NCBI GenBank assembly: GCA_910577795.1
Contig: CAJTNW010000008.1
Coordinates: 12,532-23,641 of the forward strand
Reading direction: 5' to 3'
Source of the DNA: an uncultured Christensenella sp.
GTDB lineage: Bacteria; Bacillota; Clostridia; Christensenellales; UBA3700
Length of the DNA stretch: 11,110 nucleotides
This document shows, one piece after another, positions 1-6,433 of the stretch. The notes beneath the pieces were generated by a model, which did no database searches, was not told where the DNA came from, and saw only the letters and a list, made by a program, of their open reading frames with translations. How positions within the stretch are numbered: the stretch's first letter is position 1; the number at the start of each line of letters is the position of its first letter. The position numbers and the translations under genes are program-made.

Positions 1-295
1 AAATAACTAACTGATAATTATCTGCTTTTAATTTTTCCAAAACCTCATTTAATAAATCTTGCATTATCCCTAACTTTCGTTTTTCTGGGGCAGTACATAA
101 TCCGGTAATTAAAGCGGTTTTATAAATTATATTGTTGCATTTTAAATTTAAATTGACTATATTTACAATAGCAATTGTGCTGCCATCTACAATTTTTTCA
201 AACGAAATTACTTTGTTACGTCTTTTATTAAAGTAAAAGTCAGTAAATTCTTCACCATCATTAAAAACTAGATTATAAAGTTCGTATTTATTCAT
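1..295 (-). CDS. GNAT-family N-acetyltransferase (partial, N-terminal 98 residues)
   Basis: This minus-strand frame begins at ATG 293-295 and is open to the window edge, so only the N-terminal 98 residues are present. The translation starts MNKYELYNLVFNDGEEF and contains a typical GNAT pattern: beta-strands carrying the self-substrate side (ISFEKIVDGSTIAIVNIV), then 'ALITGLCTAPEKRKLGIMQDLL'-like acetyl-CoA loop residues followed by an amphipathic helix. The loop reads R-K-L-G-I-M where most family members have R-x-x-G-x-G/A, so the pyrophosphate-binding turn is slightly non-canonical. The layout resembles the N-terminal domain of Eis-like/two-domain GNATs. Its start lies inside the end of the upstream DUF2156 gene (8-base overlap), so the two are probably translationally coupled from one promoter near 1210-1236. 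The substrate cannot be predicted. Confidence 0.8.
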   Translation of the reverse strand, partial: MNKYELYNLVFNDGEEFTDFYFNKRRNKVISFEKIVDGSTIAIVNIVNLNLKCNNIIYKTALITGLCTAPEKRKLGIMQDLLNEVLEKLKADNYQLVI

Positions 296-1169
296 ATTTG
301 CACTCTAAAAGATATTTTTCATAAATTAAAGTAGGATTGTAACTAAGTTTTGCTTTTCTTAGTCCTTCTATTCCCATATCTTCTTCACGATTTATAAATT
401 CAGTATTATTTAAAAAAGTGTTTGCAGTCAAGTAATTTATCATTGCATAAATACCCTTGTAGTTAACATCTGCCTTTTCAAAAAATACTTGTGCGATATT
501 ATGCACGGATATTGCAGATACACTAAAAGCACCTATTATGCCATCTATCAATAGTAATCCTATTTTTAGTCCTAGTTCTTTGTAATTATCTAGTGCAAGT
601 TCAATTGCAACTTTTTCTTGCTTATCAACCGAATGTTCGCTGTTTTTCATCCAATTATCATATAAATTTATAATTTCTTTGTAGTATGATTTATCATATT
701 CAATAAATTCATAATTATAATGATTTTTAAATGAATTTACAAAATTCTTTTTTGCATGAAATTTTTTGCCTTGCAAATTCATTAAATCTAATGTAGAGTA
801 AATATAGTCACTTGCATTTCTATCAAAAGTTATACTGCAATTGTTAGGGATACACTTGATAGTATTTACAATATTAGAACTTAAGCCTGCAAAATAAAAA
901 TTTTTACCTTTTTGAAAAATTTCTAATTCTTTAAAAATTATTTCAAAATCTTCTATAGTTTCAATTGATGGGGAGTAAAAATAAGTTTTGTTTCCCCACA
1001 CACCTTTAATTACGCAATAATTGCTAAAAAAGGCAATTTGTATATTGTTTCTTGTATTCCACAAGAAGAAAAAGTTAAAATCACTAATACTATTTAATTT
1101 ATTGCTTTCGTTAATATATTTTTCAAATTCTGTTTTGTGATTAATTGAGATATTCTCAAATTTTAGCAT
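288..1169 (-). CDS. DUF2156 protein (phosphatidylglycerol lysyltransferase C-terminal-like acyltransferase)
   Basis: A 293-residue protein starting at ATG 1167-1169 (MLKFENISI...). A longer frame runs up to 1217, but GAGGT just upstream of 1169 fits this start, and the longer start would overlap the -10 region. The C-terminal half carries the family hallmarks: 'KKFHAKKNFVNSF' (the K-x-N-x3-F pattern) and, near the end, 'NREEDMGIEGLRKAKLSY' followed by a conserved Tyr/Pro stretch. DUF2156 proteins adopt a tandem GNAT-like fold related to the catalytic domain of MprF/FemX-type aminoacyl-tRNA-dependent transferases. Stand-alone cytosolic members like this one, with no membrane segment, are mostly of unknown substrate. 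It is the first gene of a two-gene minus-strand unit with the GNAT gene and is divergent from catalase. Family assignment is confident; the reaction is not known. Confidence 0.85.
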   Translation of the reverse strand: MLKFENISINHKTEFEKYINESNKLNSISDFNFFFLWNTRNNIQIAFFSNYCVIKGVWGNKTYFYSPSIETIEDFEIIFKELEIFQKGKNFYFAGLSSNIVNTIKCIPNNCSITFDRNASDYIYSTLDLMNLQGKKFHAKKNFVNSFKNHYNYEFIEYDKSYYKEIINLYDNWMKNSEHSVDKQEKVAIELALDNYKELGLKIGLLLIDGIIGAFSVSAISVHNIAQVFFEKADVNYKGIYAMINYLTANTFLNNTEFINREEDMGIEGLRKAKLSYNPTLIYEKYLLECKYE

Positions 1170-1207
1170 AATTACCTCATTTATAAATTTGTTCAATTTA
1201 TTTAAAT

Positions 1208-1236
1208 ATAATACCAAAATTTTACTATTTTGTCAA
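1208..1236 (-). promoter_or_regulatory. Sigma-A-type promoter for the DUF2156-GNAT pair
   Basis: On the minus strand TTGACA (1231-1236), a 17-bp spacer and TATTAT (1208-1213) form a near-consensus promoter about 40 bases upstream of the ATG at 1169. Its -35 occupies the same bases as the -35 of the divergent catalase promoter. Confidence 0.7.
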
Positions 1237-1240
1237 ATAG
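1225..1240. promoter_or_regulatory. Inverted repeat over the shared -35 region (candidate operator)
   Basis: CTATTT-N4-AAATAG is an inverted repeat with 6-bp arms centred on the overlapping -35 hexamers of the two divergent promoters. A dimeric regulator bound here would block or coordinate both. No known regulator consensus is matched, and AT-rich DNA produces short palindromes by chance. Confidence 0.35.
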
Positions 1241-1259
1241 TTAATTATCAACATATAAT
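1230..1259 (+). promoter_or_regulatory. Sigma-A-type promoter for catalase
   Basis: TTGTCA (1230-1235), an 18-bp spacer and a consensus TATAAT (1254-1259) precede the catalase ATG by about 40 bases, which places transcription start near 1266. The AAGGAG RBS is at 1287-1292. The -35 hexamer overlaps that of the divergent promoter by five bases. Confidence 0.7.
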
Positions 1260-1297
1260 GATAAAAGTTAATATAAATAAATTTAAAAGGAGTAATT

Positions 1298-2806
1298 ATG
1301 GATAATCATAGCAATGATTTTACACGTTCAACAGGAAGTAGGGTATACAATGACCAAAATAGTATTACTACTAATGGCAATGAATATACGATTATGAGTG
1401 ATGCACATTTGTTTGAAAAAATGGCTCATTTTAATCGTGAGAGAATACCAGAGAGAATTGTACACGCAAAAGGTGGTGGTGCTTTTGGAGTGTTTACATT
1501 AACACGTGATATGTCAGAGTATACTGATGCAGATATTTTTTGCGGTGTAGGAAAACAAACAGAAATGCTTGCTAGATTTTCAACTGTAGGTGGTGAGAGA
1601 GGTTCTGCAGATACTAAAAGAGACCCTAGAGGATTTGCCTTAAAATTTTATACTAGAGAGGGTAACTATGACATTGTTTGCAATGATACCCCAGTATTTT
1701 TTGTAAGAGATGCTATAAAATTCCCAGACTTTATACACTCACAAAAAAGAAACCCTGTAACTAATCTTCCTGATATGGATGCGTATTGGGACTTTTTATC
1801 ACTAACTCCAGAATCAATGCATCAAGTAATGAGGTTGATGTCGGATAATGGTACTCCTGATGGCTTTAGGCACATGGATGGTTTTGGAAATCATACCTTT
1901 ATGTGGTATAAAAAAGATGGTAGTTATGTTTGGGTAAAATATCATTTTAAATCTTTGCAAGGCATAAAAAATTTGACAAATGAAGAGGCAGTAAGGCTTG
2001 CAGGTGAAAACCCTGACTATGCTGTCCAAGACCTTTATGACCATATAAAAGCAGGTGATTATCCAGCATGGGATATGTATGTGCAAATATTGACACCTGA
2101 TGAAGCAAAGGCATATCGCTATGATATATTTGAGGTTACAAAAGAGATATATGAGGAAGATTATCCATTAATAAAAGTTGGTAGGTTTGTGCTTAACAGA
2201 ATACCTTCGGACTTTTTTACCGAAATAGAGCAAGCAGCCTTTTGTCCTGGTAATTTAGTAAATGGAATTGGTCCATCACCTGATAAAATGTTAAATGCAA
2301 GAATGGTATTTTATGCTGATACTCAAAGATATCGTTTGGGAGTAAATTTTGAGCAATTGCCATCAAATAAACCTAAAAATATGGTTAATAATTATCAAAG
2401 AGATGGAAAAATGGCAGTTTACATACCAAAACATCCAGCACCAAATTATTTTCCTAATTCATTTGGTGGGGTAAAACCTAATCCGGTTGGAACTCCTCCT
2501 CCATTAGAAACTTGTGGATATGTAAAAAATTATCCTATGCCAGTCACTGCAATAGATTTTGAACAACCTCGCAGATTTTATGAAAAAATGACAAGTGAAC
2601 AAAAACAAAATACAATAGAAAATATTTGCGGAAGTTTAGGTCAAGCAATAAAACGAATCCAATACAGACAATGTGCTTTATTCTTTATAACTTCACCAGA
2701 ATTAGGCTCTAAAGTTGCAAAAGGTTTGGATTTAAATTTAAATAAAGTTATTTATCTTGCAGGCTTAAATCAAGAAGAAAGGGCAAGGCAAACTAGCAAA
2801 GATTAA
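1298..2806 (+). CDS. katA: Monofunctional heme catalase, small-subunit type
   Basis: A 502-residue heme catalase (2 H2O2 to 2 H2O + O2), cytosolic, with no signal peptide. Length and C-terminus fit the small-subunit clade 3 catalases, without the flavodoxin-like extension. Visible motifs are the distal active-site block 'RIPERIVHAKGGGAFG' with catalytic His56, 'RFSTVGGERGSADTKRDPRGFALKFY' region residues, the distal Asn129 in 'CNDTPVFFVRD', and the proximal heme-ligand Tyr339 in 'RMVFYADTQRYRLG' with Arg335. The proximal motif has V-F where most catalases have F-S/G/A immediately before the Tyr, a mild departure. The start is fixed by AAGGAG five bases upstream. It has its own promoter, divergent from the DUF2156 gene, and a weak terminator candidate follows. 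It probably provides peroxide protection to an otherwise anaerobic organism. The symbol katA follows family usage; orthology to a specific katA was not tested. Confidence 0.97.
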   Translation: MDNHSNDFTRSTGSRVYNDQNSITTNGNEYTIMSDAHLFEKMAHFNRERIPERIVHAKGGGAFGVFTLTRDMSEYTDADIFCGVGKQTEMLARFSTVGGERGSADTKRDPRGFALKFYTREGNYDIVCNDTPVFFVRDAIKFPDFIHSQKRNPVTNLPDMDAYWDFLSLTPESMHQVMRLMSDNGTPDGFRHMDGFGNHTFMWYKKDGSYVWVKYHFKSLQGIKNLTNEEAVRLAGENPDYAVQDLYDHIKAGDYPAWDMYVQILTPDEAKAYRYDIFEVTKEIYEEDYPLIKVGRFVLNRIPSDFFTEIEQAAFCPGNLVNGIGPSPDKMLNARMVFYADTQRYRLGVNFEQLPSNKPKNMVNNYQRDGKMAVYIPKHPAPNYFPNSFGGVKPNPVGTPPPLETCGYVKNYPMPVTAIDFEQPRRFYEKMTSEQKQNTIENICGSLGQAIKRIQYRQCALFFITSPELGSKVAKGLDLNLNKVIYLAGLNQEERARQTSKD

Positions 2807-2823
2807 ATTTTTAATAAGTATAT

Positions 2824-2848
2824 TTTGCTCATAAAAAGCAAGTTTTTT
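2824..2848 (+). terminator. Weak intrinsic terminator candidate after catalase
   Basis: A short stem (TTTGCT 2824-2829 with AGCAAG 2837-2842, one T-G wobble) with a 7-base loop is followed by six Ts (2843-2848), 18 bases after the catalase stop. The stem is short, so it may be leaky. An A/T-only hairpin follows at 2843-2859. Confidence 0.4.
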
Positions 2849-2876
2849 AATCTAAAAAATAATTAAAAATTTGCAG

Positions 2877-2904
2877 TTGAAAAAATTGCAATTTATGATA
2901 AAAT
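2877..2904 (+). promoter_or_regulatory. Promoter of the metallophosphoesterase gene
   Basis: TTGAAA (2877-2882), a 16-bp spacer and TAAAAT (2899-2904) preceded by an extended -10 TG (2896-2897) form a plausible sigma-A promoter. Start would be near 2911, followed by the GAGG RBS at 2926-2929. Confidence 0.5.
2883..2894. promoter_or_regulatory. 12-bp perfect palindrome in the promoter spacer (candidate operator)
   Basis: AAATTGCAATTT is a perfect 12-bp palindrome filling most of the spacer between the -35 and -10 elements of the metallophosphoesterase promoter, where a bound dimer would occlude RNA polymerase. The regulator is unknown. Confidence 0.35.
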
Positions 2905-2934
2905 TAATATATTAGATTAAATGATGAGGTTTTT

Positions 2935-3975
2935 ATGGGCAAATTTAAAAAAATTATAATATTGCCAATTTTAGTTATGTTAGTGTCAATGTTATTTGTT
3001 ATGGTGGGGTGCGGTGTAAAAGTCCCCGAAAAATATAAAAAGCAATGGAGTAAAAGTTTAAAATTTGATAACACTTGTTACAAAACTTTAAGCATTACAA
3101 GCGACGAATTGAAAATTTTGCAACTGGCAGATATTCATTTTGATGACCACAATAACAGAAAAGAATGGACATTAGACTTAATAAAAAGTACTATAGAAAG
3201 TAGTATGCCAGATTTAATTGCTGTTACTGGTGACTGGGTATCTACGAATGAAAAAAAGGAAAGAGATAAAGCAACCAAAACAGTATTTGATTTGATAGAT
3301 AGTTACTATATACCTTGGATAGTTGCTTTTGGTAATCACGATGCAGAGGGTGAACTTACTAAATATGATTTTGCAGATATATTTGCACAATACAAAAATA
3401 GTCTTTTTGATGTTGGTTTTACTAATTTAAAAGGCGGTGCAGGAAATTATATAGTGGTTGCAGAAAAAGATGGAAAACCTGTTCAAGCAGTGGTTACAAT
3501 AGATTCGCATAGTGCAGTAAAAAAATGGAGCACTATTTATGATAGCATAGGAAAAGACCAAATAGAATGGTATAAATGGGCTATGAAAGGTGTTCAAGAT
3601 TTATATGCAAAAGCAGGTGGCAAGGGGATAATTCCTTCTATAAATTTTCAGCACATACCTATTAATGAGTATAAAGATAATATGGATAACAAAGATTTAT
3701 ATGTGCTAGGAGAAAATAAAGAAGATAGTTACCCCGGTAAAAAGAATACAGGTTGGTTTTCTGCTTTAAAAGAAATTGGTAGTTCTAAAGGTGTATTTTT
3801 TGGACATGACCATGCAAACAACAAAATCATTAAATTAGACGTTATTTATTTAGGTTATGGGGTAGAGTCTGGTTGGTGCGAAGGCTATGCAGAGGACTGC
3901 AAAAAAGGTGGATTACTTATTACTTTAAGTAATAGCGGCAGCGTGAAATTGGAACAAATAATATACGATAAATAA
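2935..3975 (+). CDS. Lipid-anchored calcineurin-like metallophosphoesterase
   Basis: A 346-residue secreted phosphoesterase. The N-terminus is a lipoprotein signal (MGKFKK, a hydrophobic stretch at about 7-22, lipobox V-G-C with Cys26), so the enzyme should sit on the outer face of the membrane. All dinuclear-metal motifs of the calcineurin-like fold are present in order: D66-x-H68 (ADIHFD), GD100 (VTGDWVS), GNH135D, His240 (FQHIPI) and GH291DH293. The arrangement resembles purple-acid-phosphatase/Dcr2-like members. Likely substrates are phosphomonoesters or phosphodiesters, possibly on cell-surface or environmental glycans or nucleotides, but no specificity can be read. GAGG lies 5 bases before the ATG. 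It has its own promoter and a strong terminator, so it is separate from the downstream glycan operon, although it shares the surface-phosphoesterase theme with the lipoprotein at 7757-8779. Confidence 0.9.
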   Translation: MGKFKKIIILPILVMLVSMLFVMVGCGVKVPEKYKKQWSKSLKFDNTCYKTLSITSDELKILQLADIHFDDHNNRKEWTLDLIKSTIESSMPDLIAVTGDWVSTNEKKERDKATKTVFDLIDSYYIPWIVAFGNHDAEGELTKYDFADIFAQYKNSLFDVGFTNLKGGAGNYIVVAEKDGKPVQAVVTIDSHSAVKKWSTIYDSIGKDQIEWYKWAMKGVQDLYAKAGGKGIIPSINFQHIPINEYKDNMDNKDLYVLGENKEDSYPGKKNTGWFSALKEIGSSKGVFFGHDHANNKIIKLDVIYLGYGVESGWCEGYAEDCKKGGLLITLSNSGSVKLEQIIYDK

Positions 3976-3989
3976 TCTTGTATAATTTT

Positions 3990-4027
3990 AAAATCACTTT
4001 GTAAAATAGTTCAGAGTGATTTTTTTA
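3990..4027 (+). terminator. Strong intrinsic terminator after the metallophosphoesterase
   Basis: A 12-bp stem (3990-4001 with 4012-4023, core AATCACTTTG / CAGAGTGATT with one wobble), a 10-base loop, and a run of seven Ts (4020-4026) overlapping the end of the stem. It begins 15 bases after the stop codon and isolates the upstream gene from the operon at 4174. Confidence 0.85.
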
Positions 4028-4080
4028 TCTTAAAAATTTACACCTTTACGACTTTTTAACATTTATTTCATAAAACATTA

Positions 4081-4094
4081 TTAAAACGTTGTTA
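4081..4094. promoter_or_regulatory. LacI/CcpA-type operator candidate
   Basis: TTAAAACGTTGTTA has a CG centre with partial dyad symmetry and matches the cre layout TGWAANCGNTNWCA except for the symmetric G and C at positions 2 and 13, both T here. It lies 16 bases upstream of the -35 of the sugar-transporter promoter, which suits sugar-responsive control by a LacI-family protein. No regulator gene is in the window. Confidence 0.35.
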
Positions 4095-4109
4095 GTAAAA
4101 AAATGTCTA

Positions 4110-4138
4110 TTGACTTTTGGTAGTTTATATGATATATT
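4110..4138 (+). promoter_or_regulatory. Promoter of the transporter-to-kinase operon
   Basis: TTGACT (4110-4115), an exact 17-bp spacer and TATATT (4133-4138) give a good sigma-A promoter with start near 4145. GGGAG (4162-4166) is the RBS of the first gene. No other convincing promoter is seen before 10783, so the five genes through 10742 are probably one transcript. Confidence 0.7.
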
Positions 4139-4173
4139 TATTAATATAATGTAAATATAATGGGAGAATATTT

Positions 4174-6396
4174 ATGAGTAGTGCTTTTACTGAAAAAGTT
4201 TCAGATGGACTTTTTAAGTTGAAAACTTATTGGAAAAAGCCACCAAAGGGGTACTATGTAAGTTACAAAGAGTTTGTTAACTTATCACTTGGATTTGGTG
4301 TTGTTTCCTTTTTAAGTGTTATGGTTGGTATGGCAACATTTGATGTTACCAAAGATATGATGATACACTATAATGTATCATTAGGACAAGTATGGTTATT
4401 TACAATGATAAATGCTATAATTGGTATTATTCGTGCACCAATTATGTCATTATGCATAGACAACTGCAAGAGTAAACGGGGTAAATTTAAGCCATTTATT
4501 TTGCCAGCAACTATTGCTACTTGCGTATTCTTTTGTATAACACCATTTATTCCAATGTCGTGGAATAATAATGTTTTAGCACAAATTTCAGTGCCAGCAA
4601 TGCCGTGGATAGGACTTCCTGAATCCTCTAATATTATATTTACACCTGCGATTATTGCACTTTGGGTATTAATTATACTTGGTACTACTGCAAGCACTTT
4701 TGTCAGTCAAGCAGTAGGAGGTATAGAGCAAACAATTACACCAATATCACAGGAACGTTCTACAATAGCATCGCTAAGAGGTATTATTTGTAATATTCCT
4801 GGTTCAATAGCAAACGCACTACCTGGTGTATTGTTAATGTTTGGTGTTTTTGATATGGACAAAGTTGGTAAAAGTACAATTTTCCCACTTATCACACAGC
4901 AAATTATTTTCCCTATTTGTTCTATATGCGCAATTGCTTTGGTTTTCTTTGTTGTTCGTGGAACTAAGGAAAGAGTAGTCGTTACTAATGCGGTTAAGGA
5001 AAAAGTAAGTTTTGTGCAAGGTGCTAAAGCACTAAGTACAAATAAATATTTTTGGATAATAGTTGTTTATCAATTAATCATTACTATTAGAGCAAATATA
5101 AATATAGTTGATTTTATTAGACAATATAGTTATCCAGGTAATCCTGCACTAACGGGATTTATTGAAATTTTGGGCAAAACTGTTTTAATGACGGCATTTG
5201 TAGTCGGTATGGCAGTAGGTCCAATTGTTATGAAAAAATTTGGTAAGCGAAAAGTTATGATAACGGCAAATGTAGGGTTTGTAATTTTTGCTGTGTTGCA
5301 ACTCGCCACATACAAAATTCCAATAATTGTAGTGTTTTGTACCTTCTTCCAAAATATTTTTGTGGGATTTGACTTTATTACAGGTATTATGACATCAGAT
5401 GCTCTTGACTATGAGCAATATAGGCATGGCAAACGTGTGGAAGGTTTCTGGCAAAACTTTATAGCAATGATTACTACTGTTGTTGGTATATTTACTGCTA
5501 TGGTGCCTTTGTTCTTAGCAGCAGCGGCAGGCATTGGTTTTGGTGATGTTTATGCAGACAAAATGACAGATATTGTAACACGTGAAAAACTTTATTTGTA
5601 TAGAAGTTTGGTTGGTGTTGCGACTGGTGCAATTGCTGCAATTCCTATTTTCTTCTACGATTTAACAGAAAAACAACATGCAAGCATTGTAAGAGCCTTA
5701 AGGATAAGGGCAGCCAAAGACGACTTTATGACAAATAGTTTAACAGATAGTCAAATTGTAGAATTAAAAGGTATAGTAGATTATGCAGTAGATTATAATG
5801 ATACATTTATTTTAAGCAAAATGGCTGAGTTTGAAGATTTGGACAAAGTAATTGCAATGTATGACGATGCTAAGGCTAGAGAAGATGCAAAGTTTGCACA
5901 AGAAGAACAAGAAGATATTGAGAGAAATATTGAACTTGAAACAAAAAAACTTGAAGCAAAAATTGCAAAACAAAAGGCTATATGTGAAAAAAAAGGCATT
6001 AATTTTGATGAAGAAAACTTTATTGACCAATATGTATACCGCAATAGATATTTAATTTTGCTTGATGAATACTCTGACATCAAGGCTAAAAAAGAAATAA
6101 ATGACGAGAACACTGCAGAGCAAAGATTTAATAATCAAATAGATAAAGAAGAAACAAAATATAACAAGCAACTTGAAAAGGCAAAGGTAAAAGCAAATAA
6201 GAAAAATCTTGTATTTGATGAAGACGAATTTAGAGGTAAATATATTTACAATTCTAAGTACATAATCAAGCAGGAAGAGTTTGCAGATATGCTTAAAGAA
6301 AGAGAAAGAGTAAGAGCAGAAATTGCAAGAGAAAAAACTATTCGTGAGATGGAAAAAATTAACAAAAGGTTAGAAAAAATTAAAGTAAAAATTTAA
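4174..6396 (+). CDS. GPH/MelB-type MFS sugar symporter with long C-terminal coiled-coil repeat tail
   Basis: A 740-residue membrane protein. Residues 1 to about 500 form a 12-helix GPH (glycoside-pentoside-hexuronide) cation symporter; helices fall roughly at 36-56, 71-95, 107-126, 156-178, 207-225, 236-262, 292-308, 334-352, 360-380, 382-405, 426-452 and 478-496. Family signatures are D96-x3-S-K-R-G-K-F-K-P in the TM2-3 loop, 'EQYRHGKRVEGFWQ' at 414-427, and the usual end of the family 'FFYDLTEKQH' at 493-502. Typical GPH carriers stop soon after that, at about 450-500 residues. This one continues for about 240 more: a linker, then a highly charged, Lys/Glu-rich, probably helical cytosolic region containing two copies of a roughly 46-residue unit (591-636 and 661-706). 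It probably imports the oligosaccharide or glycoside released by the GH16 enzyme encoded downstream, with Na+ or H+. The tail's role is unknown. It is the first gene of the operon. Confidence 0.9.
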   Translation: MSSAFTEKVSDGLFKLKTYWKKPPKGYYVSYKEFVNLSLGFGVVSFLSVMVGMATFDVTKDMMIHYNVSLGQVWLFTMINAIIGIIRAPIMSLCIDNCKSKRGKFKPFILPATIATCVFFCITPFIPMSWNNNVLAQISVPAMPWIGLPESSNIIFTPAIIALWVLIILGTTASTFVSQAVGGIEQTITPISQERSTIASLRGIICNIPGSIANALPGVLLMFGVFDMDKVGKSTIFPLITQQIIFPICSICAIALVFFVVRGTKERVVVTNAVKEKVSFVQGAKALSTNKYFWIIVVYQLIITIRANINIVDFIRQYSYPGNPALTGFIEILGKTVLMTAFVVGMAVGPIVMKKFGKRKVMITANVGFVIFAVLQLATYKIPIIVVFCTFFQNIFVGFDFITGIMTSDALDYEQYRHGKRVEGFWQNFIAMITTVVGIFTAMVPLFLAAAAGIGFGDVYADKMTDIVTREKLYLYRSLVGVATGAIAAIPIFFYDLTEKQHASIVRALRIRAAKDDFMTNSLTDSQIVELKGIVDYAVDYNDTFILSKMAEFEDLDKVIAMYDDAKAREDAKFAQEEQEDIERNIELETKKLEAKIAKQKAICEKKGINFDEENFIDQYVYRNRYLILLDEYSDIKAKKEINDENTAEQRFNNQIDKEETKYNKQLEKAKVKANKKNLVFDEDEFRGKYIYNSKYIIKQEEFADMLKERERVRAEIAREKTIREMEKINKRLEKIKVKI
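5944..6291 (+). repeat. Protein-level tandem repeat in the transporter tail
   Basis: Residues 591-636 and 661-706 of the transporter align without gaps at a spacing of 70 residues. Shared positions include K-K-x3-F-D-E-x2-F-x3-Y-x-Y-x3-Y-x-I, followed by a shared Glu and Asp. Each unit is a charged helix, then the FDE/Y-rich segment, then another helix. The DNA copies have diverged, so the duplication is old and selected at the protein level. Confidence 0.7.
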
Positions 6397-6423
6397 GTAA
6401 AAATAAATTTAGGTATGATTTTT

Positions 6424-6428
6424 GGAGG
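6424..6428 (+). promoter_or_regulatory. RBS that fixes the oxidoreductase start
   Basis: GGAGG lies five bases before ATG 6434-6436. An in-frame TTG at 6422 overlaps this RBS and is therefore not the start. Confidence 0.8.
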
Positions 6429-6433
6429 ATATT

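Noticed and set aside
1170..1217. Longer N-terminus for the DUF2156 protein
   Set aside because: It would start within the -10 region of the promoter at 1208-1236, and a proper RBS precedes the ATG at 1167-1169.
1814..2086. Minus-strand 90-codon open frame inside catalase
   Set aside because: It lies wholly antisense to an unmistakable catalase, has no RBS and no recognisable domain; it is a shadow frame.
2893..2907. PerR-like box at the metallophosphoesterase promoter
   Set aside because: It scores as many matches (10 of 14) as the catalase site, but with a broken core; this mainly shows how easily AT-rich DNA matches that consensus.
5793..6113. Antisense and alternate-frame open stretches over the transporter tail
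   Set aside because: The low-complexity Lys/Glu-rich coding of the plus strand leaves other frames open (Phe/Ser-rich product); no start signals or family features.
6422..6433. Earlier TTG start for the oxidoreductase
   Set aside because: The TTG overlaps the GGAGG ribosome-binding site, and the Rossmann beta-strand begins directly after the ATG at 6434.
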